NCBI RefSeq assembly: GCF_001418655.1
Contig: NZ_LIQZ01000014.1
Coordinates: 1-59,108 of the forward strand
Direction of reading: 5' to 3'
Length of the DNA: 59,108 nt
DNA from: Streptomyces phaeochromogenes
Lineage (GTDB): Bacteria; Actinomycetota; Actinomycetes; Streptomycetales; Streptomycetaceae
The notes below the pieces were generated by a model, which saw only the letters and a program-made list of their open reading frames with translations, ran no database searches and was not told where the DNA came from. Position 1 is the first letter of the stretch, and each line of letters begins with the position of its first letter. This document shows positions 35,715-44,168 of this stretch, one piece after another. The position numbers were made by a program, and so were the translations under genes.

Positions 35715-37067
35715 CTACGTGGTCGGCTTCTCACCGTCGTCGGGCAGCGGCTTCACGCCCTTGCACAGGTCCGTGGTGTCCGCGGTGCCCGGGTAGGCCG
35801 CCTTTGCCACCCGGTCGAAGTGGACCTTGTACATGTCGTGCACCGCGTCGTCGTCGACCTTCACGATCGACTCGTCGTTCTCGCGCAGCGCCGGGCCCGT
35901 GTAGTTGCCGGAGCCGGTGAAGCTGACGTTGTTCTTCACGCCGTCGTACATGCCCTCGATGAGGATGTACTTGGAGTGGATGATGTACGGCGTCGACAGC
36001 TTCTGGCCGGGGTTCAGCGGGTCCCGGTCGTCGTTGTAGCAGCGCACGGTCGGGCCGCCGGTGGTGTGCAGCTTCTCCCACGTGCCCGCGGTACCACCGC
36101 TGCTCTTGGCGCTGTCCGACTCCGCGTAGACGATGCTCACGGAGCAGCCCGCCTTCTTCAGCGAGACCAGCTTCTCCGCGATGGCCAGCCGCGTGATCTT
36201 GAAGATCGCCACCCGGACCTTGGTCGACTGCGTGACCCCCGCGGTGTCCTTGTACTTGCAGGTCACGTTGTTGAGGATCGAGTACACCGTGTCGGTGGCC
36301 CGCGTGTTGCCGGCCCGCGGGAAGAAGTACGCCTTGTAGAGGCCGTTGCTCACCGTGCGGTAGTTCCAGGACTCCCAGTCCTGCGCGACCATCGTGTCGA
36401 AGTAGTCCGCGTACGCGTCGTACATCGTCGGGTTGTTCGGCAGCAGCAGCGCGTCGTTGAAGAACTTGGTGTGCGCCGACGGCGTGGAGTTCGAGGTGGT
36501 CTCGACGACCACGTTCGTGGCGCCCTTGACCGCCGAGAACAGCCAGAACTTGTTGTGCATGATCGACTGCCCGAACTTCGGGTCGCCGAGGCACGACTTG
36601 TTCTCCGGGCAGGTCGCGACGTACGAATTCTGCGTACGGTCCGTGCCGAGGCCGGAAGCCAGCGTGCCGTACGCGGTGTTGGTGGGCCGGTCACTGATGC
36701 TGGACTCGTCGAGCAGCACCTGGACGTCGACGCCGCGGTTCTTCGCCGCCACGAGCGCGTTGACGACCGAGGCCTCCCACACGTGGTAGACGGCGACCTT
36801 GATGGTGGAGCCGGGCAGCGCGGCGTTCGTCAGCTCTATGAGCCTCGTACGGATCGCGGTCTGCTCGTCGGCCGTGCCCAGCGGGTCGTTGAAGATCGGC
36901 CCCTCGGTCCACGCCGGGTTGTCCACGGCCTGTGCGGTACCCGCCGACATGACGGCCTGCCCGCCCGCCGCGGACAGCACCGTGGCCAGCGCGACAGCCT
37001 GCCGCGCACCCTTGACCGGCTTTACGGCACGGTGTCGCCCAGTGCCCTTCAGGCGCACGCGCGCCAT
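35715..37067 (-). CDS. Secreted phospholipase D-like protein
   Basis: 450 residues. The ATG at 37065-37067 (MARVRLKGTGRHRAVKP) follows a GGGAGGGG ribosome site. A long basic N-terminus and hydrophobic AVALATVLSAAGGQAVMSAG stretch ending AGTAQA make a signal peptide with likely cleavage after about residue 46. Two H-x-K motifs are visible: MHNKFWLF with a following TTSNST, and IHSKYILIEG with a following SFTGSGNYTG; these form the two halves of the PLD active site. The middle contains four Cys likely in disulphides. The strict HKD motif has N/S variants at the second position, as in phospholipase-like endonuclease or lipase relatives. Substrate unknown. Confidence 0.88.
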   Translation of the reverse strand: MARVRLKGTGRHRAVKPVKGARQAVALATVLSAAGGQAVMSAGTAQAVDNPAWTEGPIFNDPLGTADEQTAIRTRLIELTNAALPGSTIKVAVYHVWEASVVNALVAAKNRGVDVQVLLDESSISDRPTNTAYGTLASGLGTDRTQNSYVATCPENKSCLGDPKFGQSIMHNKFWLFSAVKGATNVVVETTSNSTPSAHTKFFNDALLLPNNPTMYDAYADYFDTMVAQDWESWNYRTVSNGLYKAYFFPRAGNTRATDTVYSILNNVTCKYKDTAGVTQSTKVRVAIFKITRLAIAEKLVSLKKAGCSVSIVYAESDSAKSSGGTAGTWEKLHTTGGPTVRCYNDDRDPLNPGQKLSTPYIIHSKYILIEGMYDGVKNNVSFTGSGNYTGPALRENDESIVKVDDDAVHDMYKVHFDRVAKAAYPGTADTTDLCKGVKPLPDDGEKPTT

Positions 37068-37288
37068 TCCAATCCCCTCCCCTGACACGTGCGAGCGTTC
37101 TCCCCAACGCGCACCCGTGTGTTCACGCCTATGACTGCATGAGTTTTACAGGTAGATGATCGCCTTCCAAGAGGCGGGGGGTAATTGTGATGACCGTGAT
37201 GCTCCTGAAAACATGTCAGGAACTCCCAAACCGGGCAGAACTCATGGCAGTTCGGTTCCCCTGACGGAGCGTCGTCCGAGCAGTCGAA

Positions 37289-37327
37289 CGCCCCCTGGCC
37301 TGCGGTCGGACCGCGGGCCAGGGGGCG
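37289..37327 (-). terminator. Terminator after RNase E/G gene
   Basis: Twelve-base arms CGCCCCCTGGCC/GGCCAGGGGGCG with an inner GCGGTC/GACCGC stem lie 20 bases after the rne stop codon. It separates rne from the PLD-like gene. Confidence 0.75.
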
Positions 37328-37346
37328 TCTTCGGTTACGCGGGTGC

Positions 37347-40300
37347 TCAGCCCTCGTCGGTGGAGGCCGTGACGGTGGACGGAGTCTGCTGCTCCGCCGC
37401 CGCGGTCTTCTTCGACGTCGACTTCGTGGCCGTCTTGGCGGTCTTCGCCGTCTTCTTGGCCACGGTCTTCTTGGCGGCCGTCTTCTTGGCCGTCGTCGTC
37501 TTCTTCGCGGCAGCCTTCTTCGCGGGCGCCTTCTTGGCCGCCTTACGGGCCGTCTTCTTGGCCGGGGCCTCTCCGTCGCCGGACGCCTCCGCGGGGGCCT
37601 CGGCAGGCGCCTCGGCGGCCTCCGTCCGGGCTTCCGCGGGAGCCTCCGCCGAGGCCGAGGGGACGACCATGACGGCCGTCTCCGCGGACGCGGTGGGAGC
37701 GGTGGCCTTACGGACCGCACGGCGGCGCGCCCGCGGCGGGGCGGCGCTGTCCGTGGCGGGCTCCGGCTGCGACTCCGCGACCGGCTCCGCCTTGGGCTCG
37801 ACGGGCGCGGCGACCGGCTCGGTGACGGTCACCACGGTCTCCTCCGCGGCCTTGGGCGAACCGGCCGGCGCGGTGGCCTTGCGGGTCGCCCGACGGCGCG
37901 TACGCCCCTTGGGAGCGGCGTCCTCGACGGCGGGGGCCGCGGCAGCCGGGGCCTCGACCACCGGGTCCTCGGCGGCGACGGGCTCGGCCTGCGCGGCGGC
38001 GGCCTGCTCCTGCCGCACGGGACGCTCGGTCTCGTCCTCCGACGTCACGGACTGGGCCGTAGGAACCTCCGAGCGGCGCTCGGACCGACGGCTCTCGGAC
38101 CTCGGCGCACCCGCCGGGGCCGACGCGCGCCGGCCGGCACGACGCCGCGAACGGCCACGCGTGGCCGCGGCCTCCGCCTCGGCGGCACTGCTGTAGAGAT
38201 CCTCGTCCGGTACGAACTCGGGCTCGGGCAGCGCGAGCGGCTCGGCGGCCTCCGCGGCGACCTCGGCCGCCGTCTCGTCCGGCTCGGCCGTCTCCGCCTC
38301 GTGCGTGTGCTCGTGGTCGTGGTCGTGGGTCTGCTCGGCGCCGCCACGGCCGCGCTTCTTGCGCTTGCCGCCGCCTCCCGCGGAGGTCGGCTGCTCCATG
38401 TGCACGATCACGCCACGGCCGTTGCAGTGGACGCAGGTCTCGGAGAACGACTCCAACAGGCCCTGACCGACCCGCTTGCGGGTCATCTGGACGAGGCCCA
38501 GCGAGGTCACCTCGGCGACCTGGTGCTTCGTACGGTCGCGTCCCAGGCACTCCAGGAGGCGGCGCAGCACCAGATCGCGGTTGGACTCCAGGACCATGTC
38601 GATGAAGTCGATGACGACGATGCCGCCGAGGTCGCGCAGCCGCAGCTGGCGCACGATCTCCTCGGCCGCCTCCAGGTTGTTCCTGGTGACCGTCTCTTCG
38701 AGGTTGCCGCCCTGACCGGTGAACTTGCCGGTGTTGACGTCGATGACGATCATCGCTTCGGTCTTGTCGATGACCAGCGAACCGCCGCTCGGCAGCCAGA
38801 CCTTGCGGTCCAGCGCCTTGGCGAGCTGCTCGTCGATCCGGTACGTCGCGAAGACGTCGACCTCGGAGGTCCACCTCGACAGGCGGTCGGCCAGGTCGGG
38901 GGCGACATGGGCGACGTACCCGTGGATGGTCTCCCACGCCTCGTCGCCGCTCACGATGACCTTGGTGAAGTCCTCGTTGAAGATGTCGCGGACGACGCGG
39001 ACGGTCATGTCCGGCTCGCCGTAGAGCAGCGTCGGGGCGTTCGAACCGCCGCCGCCCTTCGCCTTCTTCTGGATGTCCTCCCACTGCGCCTGCAGCCGCT
39101 CGACGTCACGGCGCAGCTCGTCCTCGCTCGCGCCCTCGGCGGCGGTGCGCACGATGACGCCCGCGTCCTCGGGGACGATCTTCTTGAGGATGGTCTTCAG
39201 ACGCGCGCGCTCGGTGTCGGGCAGCTTGCGGCTGATGCCGGTCATCGAGCCCTCGGGCACGTAGACCAGGTAGCGGCCGGGGAGGGACACCTGGCTGGTG
39301 AGGCGGGCGCCCTTGTGGCCGATCGGGTCCTTGGTGACCTGCACGAGGACCGACTGGCCGGACTTCAGGGCGCTCTCGATGCGGCGGGGGCCGTTGGCCA
39401 TGCCCAGCGCCTCGAAGTTGACCTCACCGGCGTACAGCACGGCGTTGCGGCCCTTGCCGATGTCGATGAAGGCGGCCTCCATCGACGGCAGCACGTTCTG
39501 GACCTTGCCCAGGTAGACGTTGCCGACGTACGAGGTGGCCTGCTCCTTGTTGACGTAGTGCTCGACGAGCACACCGTCCTCCAGGACGCCGATCTGGGTG
39601 CGCTCGCCGCTCTGGCGGACGACCATCACGCGCTCGACGGCCTCACGGCGGGCCAGGAACTCGGCCTCGGTGATGATCGGAACGCGGCGGCGGCCCTGCT
39701 CGCGCCCCTCGCGGCGGCGCTGCTTCTTGGCCTCCAGACGGGTCGAGCCCTTGATGGACTGCACCTCGTCCGAGGCGTCGGCCCGCTCTTGGTTCTTGCT
39801 GCGCGGCTCACGGACCTTGACGACCGTGCGCTCGGGGTCGTTGTCGCCCGACTCCGCCTCGCCGGAGGAGTCACCGGCGCGACGACGGCGGCGGCGACGG
39901 CGACGGCTGCTGCTGGAGCCGCCCGCCTCCTCGCGCTCGTCCTCGGCGTCCTCTTCGGTCTGCTCGGCGGTGTCCTCGGCGTCCTGGGCAGCCTGCTCGG
40001 ACCGCTCGGTCTCCTCGCCGTCGTCACCCTCGGCCGAGTCGCCGTCCGCCTCGGCGGACTCGCCCCGGCGGCGGCGACGGCCGCCACGGCGGCGCCGACG
40101 GCGCGAACCGGTCTCCTCGCCGTCGTCACCCTCGGCGGAGTCGTCGGCGGTGTCCTCCGCGGACTCCTCGTCGACGGGCTCCTCCTCGGACTCGGGGGCC
40201 TCCGCCACGGGGGCGGCGGGCTCCTCGGCCTTGCGGCGGCGGCGCCTGCGCGGTCCGCCGGTCTCCTCCTCGGCGACGGGGGCCGCGGCCTCCTGGACCG

Positions 40301-40868
40301 GCTCCACGACGTCCTCGGGCTCCTCGGCGGCCTCGGCAGCGGCGGCGGCAGCCGCGCGCTCCGGCGTCTGGAACATCGGCTCGGTGAACACGGGCGCCTG
40401 GAACACGGCGACCGCGGGGCGCGCGGGGCGCCGCGAGGAGTCCTTCCCGGTCTCCGCGCTCTTGTCCGGCGGGGGCGCGGCGAAGCCTCCGGCGGCCTTG
40501 CGCGTGGCACGGCGGCGGGCGCGGCGCGGGGCGCCGTCCTCGACGTCGGTGGTGGTGTCGGCCTCGGGGGCCCGGTCGTTCTTGGCAGCGGCCACGGGGG
40601 CCTCCCTGCGCTCGTCGCGGACATCGGCCTCGACGGGCTCGGTCGCGGTGGGGGTCTCGGCGCGCTCCGCCTCGGGCGGGGTGGCGCGGCGGGCGGGCTC
40701 GGCGGGCGCCGTCGCGGCTACCTCTGCCTCGGCCTGCGGCGCACCGGTGGGCGCGGTGGCCCGACGGGTGGCCCGGCGGCGGGTACGGCCCTTGGGGGCG
40801 GCGTCCTCGGCCTCGACGGCCGACGCCTCTTCGGCTTCGGCGGCGGCCGGGGCGGGGGCCGGGGTCAC
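37347..40868 (-). CDS. rne: Ribonuclease E/G, catalytic part and C-terminal arm (frame broken upstream)
   Basis: RNA processing/decay endonuclease. 1173 residues from the GTG at 40866-40868, including S1-like sequence (ERTQIGVLEDGVLVEHYVN), the RNase E/G catalytic domain with metal Asp710 (IVIDVNTGKF) and Asp754 (VVIDFIDM) and the zinc-link Cys812/Cys815 (CVHCNGRG). Arms on both sides are disordered: Arg/Glu-rich before the core, and after it an acidic and repeated RTRRRATRKATAP stretch, then a histone-H1-like Lys/Ala tail. The true N-terminus is the 199-residue frame upstream (40865-41464), which stops with TGA exactly overlapping this GTG. A single-base deletion near 40900 would explain the split. 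Catalytic core is intact. Confidence 0.88.
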   Translation of the reverse strand: MTPAPAPAAAEAEEASAVEAEDAAPKGRTRRRATRRATAPTGAPQAEAEVAATAPAEPARRATPPEAERAETPTATEPVEADVRDERREAPVAAAKNDRAPEADTTTDVEDGAPRRARRRATRKAAGGFAAPPPDKSAETGKDSSRRPARPAVAVFQAPVFTEPMFQTPERAAAAAAAEAAEEPEDVVEPVQEAAAPVAEEETGGPRRRRRRKAEEPAAPVAEAPESEEEPVDEESAEDTADDSAEGDDGEETGSRRRRRRGGRRRRRGESAEADGDSAEGDDGEETERSEQAAQDAEDTAEQTEEDAEDEREEAGGSSSSRRRRRRRRRAGDSSGEAESGDNDPERTVVKVREPRSKNQERADASDEVQSIKGSTRLEAKKQRRREGREQGRRRVPIITEAEFLARREAVERVMVVRQSGERTQIGVLEDGVLVEHYVNKEQATSYVGNVYLGKVQNVLPSMEAAFIDIGKGRNAVLYAGEVNFEALGMANGPRRIESALKSGQSVLVQVTKDPIGHKGARLTSQVSLPGRYLVYVPEGSMTGISRKLPDTERARLKTILKKIVPEDAGVIVRTAAEGASEDELRRDVERLQAQWEDIQKKAKGGGGSNAPTLLYGEPDMTVRVVRDIFNEDFTKVIVSGDEAWETIHGYVAHVAPDLADRLSRWTSEVDVFATYRIDEQLAKALDRKVWLPSGGSLVIDKTEAMIVIDVNTGKFTGQGGNLEETVTRNNLEAAEEIVRQLRLRDLGGIVVIDFIDMVLESNRDLVLRRLLECLGRDRTKHQVAEVTSLGLVQMTRKRVGQGLLESFSETCVHCNGRGVIVHMEQPTSAGGGGKRKKRGRGGAEQTHDHDHEHTHEAETAEPDETAAEVAAEAAEPLALPEPEFVPDEDLYSSAAEAEAAATRGRSRRRAGRRASAPAGAPRSESRRSERRSEVPTAQSVTSEDETERPVRQEQAAAAQAEPVAAEDPVVEAPAAAAPAVEDAAPKGRTRRRATRKATAPAGSPKAAEETVVTVTEPVAAPVEPKAEPVAESQPEPATDSAAPPRARRRAVRKATAPTASAETAVMVVPSASAEAPAEARTEAAEAPAEAPAEASGDGEAPAKKTARKAAKKAPAKKAAAKKTTTAKKTAAKKTVAKKTAKTAKTATKSTSKKTAAAEQQTPSTVTASTDEG

Positions 40869-41464
40869 GATGGCCTCGGTGTTGTTCTCCGACGGCGCGT
40901 GCGCGGCGCCGGAGCGGCCTCCTCGGCCACGGGCTCGGCGACGGGCGTCTCGGGCTCCGCCTGTACGGCAACGGCAGGAGCGGCGGCGACGGCCTCTTCG
41001 GTCACGGCAGTCGCGGCGGTTTCGTCGGTCGCGGCGCTCTGAGCCGTCTCGGCGGCCTGCGGCGCACCGGCGGGAGCGGACGCACGACGGGTGGCCCGAC
41101 GGCGCGTACGCGGCGCCGGAGCGGCCTCCTCGGCCGCGGGCTCCGCCTCTACGCCAGGTGCGGCGGCCTCAGCTGCGGGCGCGACGGTGACAGACGTCTC
41201 AGTGGCCTTCTCGGCGGTCACCGCTTCAGCGGCCACAGCCGCCTCTTCGGTCTCCTCCGGCTCCTCCGTCGCGAGATCGGTGGAGCTCACGGCCGGTATG
41301 GCCGGCGCGGTGGTCTCGGCCACGCTCTCGCCCTCGGGGTTCCCGGAGGGCGGGCCCGCGGGGCGGGACGCGGCGCGACGACGCCTGCGCGGCGGCAGCG
41401 TGTCGCTGGGGGTGCTGTTCTCGGAGCCCTTGGAGGGCTCAGCGGGTTCGGTCGGTTCGAGCAT
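40865..41464 (-). CDS. N-terminal arm of RNase E/G in a separate frame
   Basis: 199 residues beginning MLEPTEPAEPSKGSENSTPS, a start sequence typical of Streptomyces RNase E/G, with GGGAGA as ribosome site upstream of ATG 41462-41464. It continues with the same Ala/Glu/Pro-rich, Arg-cluster pattern found in the next frame (APAPRTRRRATRRASAPAGA) and then runs out of frame after RTRRR, ending RTTPRPS at a TGA. The stop TGA overlaps a GTG that starts the catalytic frame (GTGA), so translational reinitiation is possible. Most likely one gene with a small indel, either real or a sequence error. Confidence 0.75.
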   Translation of the reverse strand: MLEPTEPAEPSKGSENSTPSDTLPPRRRRRAASRPAGPPSGNPEGESVAETTAPAIPAVSSTDLATEEPEETEEAAVAAEAVTAEKATETSVTVAPAAEAAAPGVEAEPAAEEAAPAPRTRRRATRRASAPAGAPQAAETAQSAATDETAATAVTEEAVAAAPAVAVQAEPETPVAEPVAEEAAPAPRTRRRRTTPRPS

Positions 41465-41713
41465 GCGGGTGGATCTCCCGTCAGGCTCCCGGGCGCCGCG
41501 GATCCGGTGACGTCCGCGGCTCGCGCGATGCGCGGTGCCGCCGTCCGGGGCGCGGGCGCCGCACGGGAGCTCTCTGTGTCCTGTCTCGCCGGTTCCGTAC
41601 GCCATGTGTGCGTACGGCCTGGCGAAAGTCTTCTGGTCGGTGCGCTGCCCGAACCAGGTGGCTCCCGGATACGAGGGCGGCGCTTCGACGTACGTCCTTA
41701 CGCGGGACCTTCC

Positions 41714-42532
41714 TTACGCCGGCGCCTTCGCGGCGGCAGCGGTCGCGTCCCCAGGAAAAGCATCTGAGGCGGCAGCCACTGCCTCGCGGTCGGGCGCGAG
41801 CGGGTCGGTCACCGTGCCGGTCTCTTCATCGAAAAGCCCCTGCGCCAGCCTGATCACCCCTGCGGGGACCGGCGGCGCCAGGTCGGCCACAGCTCGGAGA
41901 CCGGACAGGACGTCGTCAGGTCGAACGGCAGGCGTCACGTGCCGAACAACCAGCCGCAGTATCGCACAGGCCTGGTCGGTCGGCCTATCAGCCTGTGGAC
42001 TGTGCGTCTCAGACTGTGACTTCTGCGCCTCCGGTTGTGCTGTGTGCGCCTCCAGGCTCACGACTGCGCCGCGGGCGTCGAAGGTGCGCATGCCGTTCTT
42101 CATCTTGCGCTGGACCTCGACTGTCTCGGCCGACGTGAAGGCGTCGACCGCGCGCTCCGCGTCCTCCGGGGTCACGCCGTCGAGGCGCAGTTCCCATACG
42201 GACGCGGTGAGCCGGTCGGCGAGACCCGACGTACGGGCCTCCACGGCGTCGATGATGTCGAGCCCGACAGGCATCGACTCGTCGAGGAGCAGTCGCAGCT
42301 TCTCGGGGTCGCGCGCGTCGGTGAGCGCGATCTCCAGGTACTCGGCCTCACTGCCCGTGCCGGTGGGTGCGGCATTGGCGTACGACACCTTCGGGTGTGG
42401 GGTGAACCCCGCCGAGTACGCCATGGGCACCTCGGCGCGGCGCAGCGCACGCTCGAAGGCACGCTGGAAGTCGCGGTGGCTGGTGAACCGGAGGCGGCCT
42501 CGCTTGGTGTAGCGCAGTCGGATGCGCTGCAC
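41714..42532 (-). CDS. TIGR03936-type radical-SAM-linked protein (DUF2344)
   Basis: 272 residues starting at GTG 42530-42532 (VQRIRLRYTKRGRLRFTSHR). The motif AEVPMAYSAGFTPHPKVSYA and the GSEAEYLEIAL stretch are characteristic of this family, which accompanies the TIGR03960 B12-binding radical SAM protein. That partner is at 48.7-50.7 kb, so here the pair is interrupted by five genes. A plausible extra N-terminus (GKRQPEGPPPAPA) lies upstream but has no ATG/GTG/TTG start. The C-terminal 60 residues are Ala/Asp-rich. The precise biochemical role is unknown. Confidence 0.85.
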   Translation of the reverse strand: MQRIRLRYTKRGRLRFTSHRDFQRAFERALRRAEVPMAYSAGFTPHPKVSYANAAPTGTGSEAEYLEIALTDARDPEKLRLLLDESMPVGLDIIDAVEARTSGLADRLTASVWELRLDGVTPEDAERAVDAFTSAETVEVQRKMKNGMRTFDARGAVVSLEAHTAQPEAQKSQSETHSPQADRPTDQACAILRLVVRHVTPAVRPDDVLSGLRAVADLAPPVPAGVIRLAQGLFDEETGTVTDPLAPDREAVAAASDAFPGDATAAAAKAPA

Positions 42533-42580
42533 CGCGGGTGCGGGCGGCGGGCCTTCGGGCTGTCGCTTGCCCAGTGTCGT

Positions 42581-44035
42581 TCAGTCCTTCGTGAGAGCGG
42601 TCGTACTGCTACCTAGAGTACGTGCCTCGGCGCCCACAGGTTCCCCTCGGGAGCGGTCCGGCCCGGACTGCGGGCCGCCGCCGGGCTTGGCCAGGCGCAC
42701 CGGCTCGGGCTCGCTCCGGGGCTTGGCCAGGGCGACCGGCTCGGGTTCGCGCGGCGCTCCGAACAGCATGCGCCGGATGTCGGCCCGGGTCTCCCGCGCC
42801 GTCTGACGGGCGCTCGCGAGGGCCTGCCGGGTGGTCCGGCCCACGCTCCGGGCGACCTCCGCCGCGGGCCGCCAGACGGCGTCCCGTACGAGGTGTCCGA
42901 CGGGGGTGAGCACGCTCTTGTACGCCCATCGCACCGGCTCCACGAAGATCCACCGGAAGAGTCGCCCGAGGAAGCGTCCGACGGCCAGGGAGATGTATCC
43001 GGCGACGCGCCACGCGTGCCCCAGTGCCTCGCCGATCTCCCGGGCGACTACGGCGATGCCCCGCCCGACGGGTGCGAGTACCCAGCGCCACAGGGCGACG
43101 GCGGGCACGACGAAGATCCACCGCAGGAGCGTCCCGACGACCATGGCGATCCAGGTCGCCCCCGCCCAGATCCCACGCCCGATCCATGTCATGGCGGCCC
43201 ACAGCCCTGCGCCGATCCATGTGATGCCGGCCCACAGACCACGCGCGACCCATACGACACCGGCCCAGAGACCCAGGGCAGCCCATGTCACGCCCGCCCA
43301 CACACCGCGGCCGACCCATGTGATGGCGGCCCACAGCCCCAGCGCGGCCCAGGCAAAACCCCGCCCGGTCGGCGCGAGCAGCGCCCGGTACAGCCATCGG
43401 GCGGGAGCGACGACCGACACCCGCCACAGCCAGGCGCACCCGGCCCCGATCCCCCGCAGTGCCCACACCACTCCGTGTCCGACGGGCGTCAGCACCCGCT
43501 CGTACAACCAGATGGCGGGGACGACGAGCAGCACCTTCCCGAGCCAGGCGAGGGCGCCGCCCAGCGGCAGGGCCACGTACCGCCAGAGCCCCACCCACGG
43601 CCAGACGAACACCAGCTTGCCCAGCCACGCCAGGGCGTACCCGAGGCCGGTCAGCACCCACGCGACGACGGTCGCGATCCCCTCGACCAGCCACACGAGG
43701 GCCCGCCCCACGGGCGCGAACACCCACATGAACGCCCGCCCCAGGGGCCGGAACAGCGCGTCCTTGAGGAGACGCCCACCGACAACCAACGCGTCCCACA
43801 CCATCCGTACCGGCACGACCAGCACCAGCACCACGATCCGCACCGGAATACGGATCGCGACGGCGAGACAGCCCTCGGGAGCGGCGTCCTGCCGCCGCAC
43901 GGGCACACCGTGTGCACCGGATGCCGCAGGCGCCACGGGCAACTCGGGCTGCGCGGACGTCCCATGCGGCACGGCCATCCCACGCGGCACAGACGACTCA
44001 CGCGGCGCGGGCGACGGCGACTTCTCCAGGTCCAT
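42581..44035 (-). CDS. Trp-rich membrane protein with 11-residue repeats
   Basis: 484 residues. Nearly 350 residues are hydrophobic and Trp-rich. Residues 233-298 are six tandem 11-mers of the pattern G[LIV]WA[GA]xTW[IV]xx (GLWAAITWVGR, GVWAGVTWAAL, GLWAGVVWVAR, GLWAGITWIGA, GLWAAMTWIGR, GIWAGATWIAM). A second periodic feature is [AT]PxG[RH] (RPLGR, APVGR, TPVGH, APTGR, APVGR, TPVGH), about every 40-80 residues. The N-terminal 60 residues and C-terminal 100 residues are polar. No known domain is recognised. The ATG at 44033-44035 has no clear ribosome site. It sits 133 bases downstream of a nuclease-TerD fusion gene, so they may act together. Confidence 0.7.
   Translation of the reverse strand: MDLEKSPSPAPRESSVPRGMAVPHGTSAQPELPVAPAASGAHGVPVRRQDAAPEGCLAVAIRIPVRIVVLVLVVPVRMVWDALVVGGRLLKDALFRPLGRAFMWVFAPVGRALVWLVEGIATVVAWVLTGLGYALAWLGKLVFVWPWVGLWRYVALPLGGALAWLGKVLLVVPAIWLYERVLTPVGHGVVWALRGIGAGCAWLWRVSVVAPARWLYRALLAPTGRGFAWAALGLWAAITWVGRGVWAGVTWAALGLWAGVVWVARGLWAGITWIGAGLWAAMTWIGRGIWAGATWIAMVVGTLLRWIFVVPAVALWRWVLAPVGRGIAVVAREIGEALGHAWRVAGYISLAVGRFLGRLFRWIFVEPVRWAYKSVLTPVGHLVRDAVWRPAAEVARSVGRTTRQALASARQTARETRADIRRMLFGAPREPEPVALAKPRSEPEPVRLAKPGGGPQSGPDRSRGEPVGAEARTLGSSTTALTKD
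43142..43339 (-). repeat. Six tandem 33-bp repeats encoding 11-residue Trp units
   Basis: Each 33-base unit encodes one G-[LIV]-W-A-[GA]-x-T-W-[IV]-x-x copy. The units are diverged at the DNA level, so selection appears to have preserved the protein pattern. Confidence 0.75.
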
Positions 44036-44108
44036 ATCAACGAGGACGCATCAATGGCCCGTAAGGATGCAGAACCACAGCTTTCCGCCTCGCTCGTCCT
44101 CGGCCTCT

Positions 44109-44146
44109 CCACACCGGACCAAAGCCTGTGGACCGGTCCGGTGTGG
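44109..44146 (-). terminator. Terminator after Mrr-TerD gene
   Basis: Twelve-base perfect arms CCACACCGGACC/GGTCCGGTGTGG around a 14-base loop lie 23 bases beyond the stop of the fusion gene, before the Trp-rich protein gene. Confidence 0.65.
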
Positions 44147-44168
44147 GCGTCGGCCTGTGCCGGGGGGG

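Noticed and set aside
40865..40930. Programmed -1 ribosomal frameshift in rne
   Set aside because: The correct direction for restoring the frame, but no slippery heptamer and no downstream pseudoknot were noticed; a one-base indel or reinitiation explains it more simply.
38301..41042. 913-codon plus-strand frame opposite rne
   Set aside because: It mirrors Arg/Ala/Glu codons of the RNase arms; low complexity and no start context.
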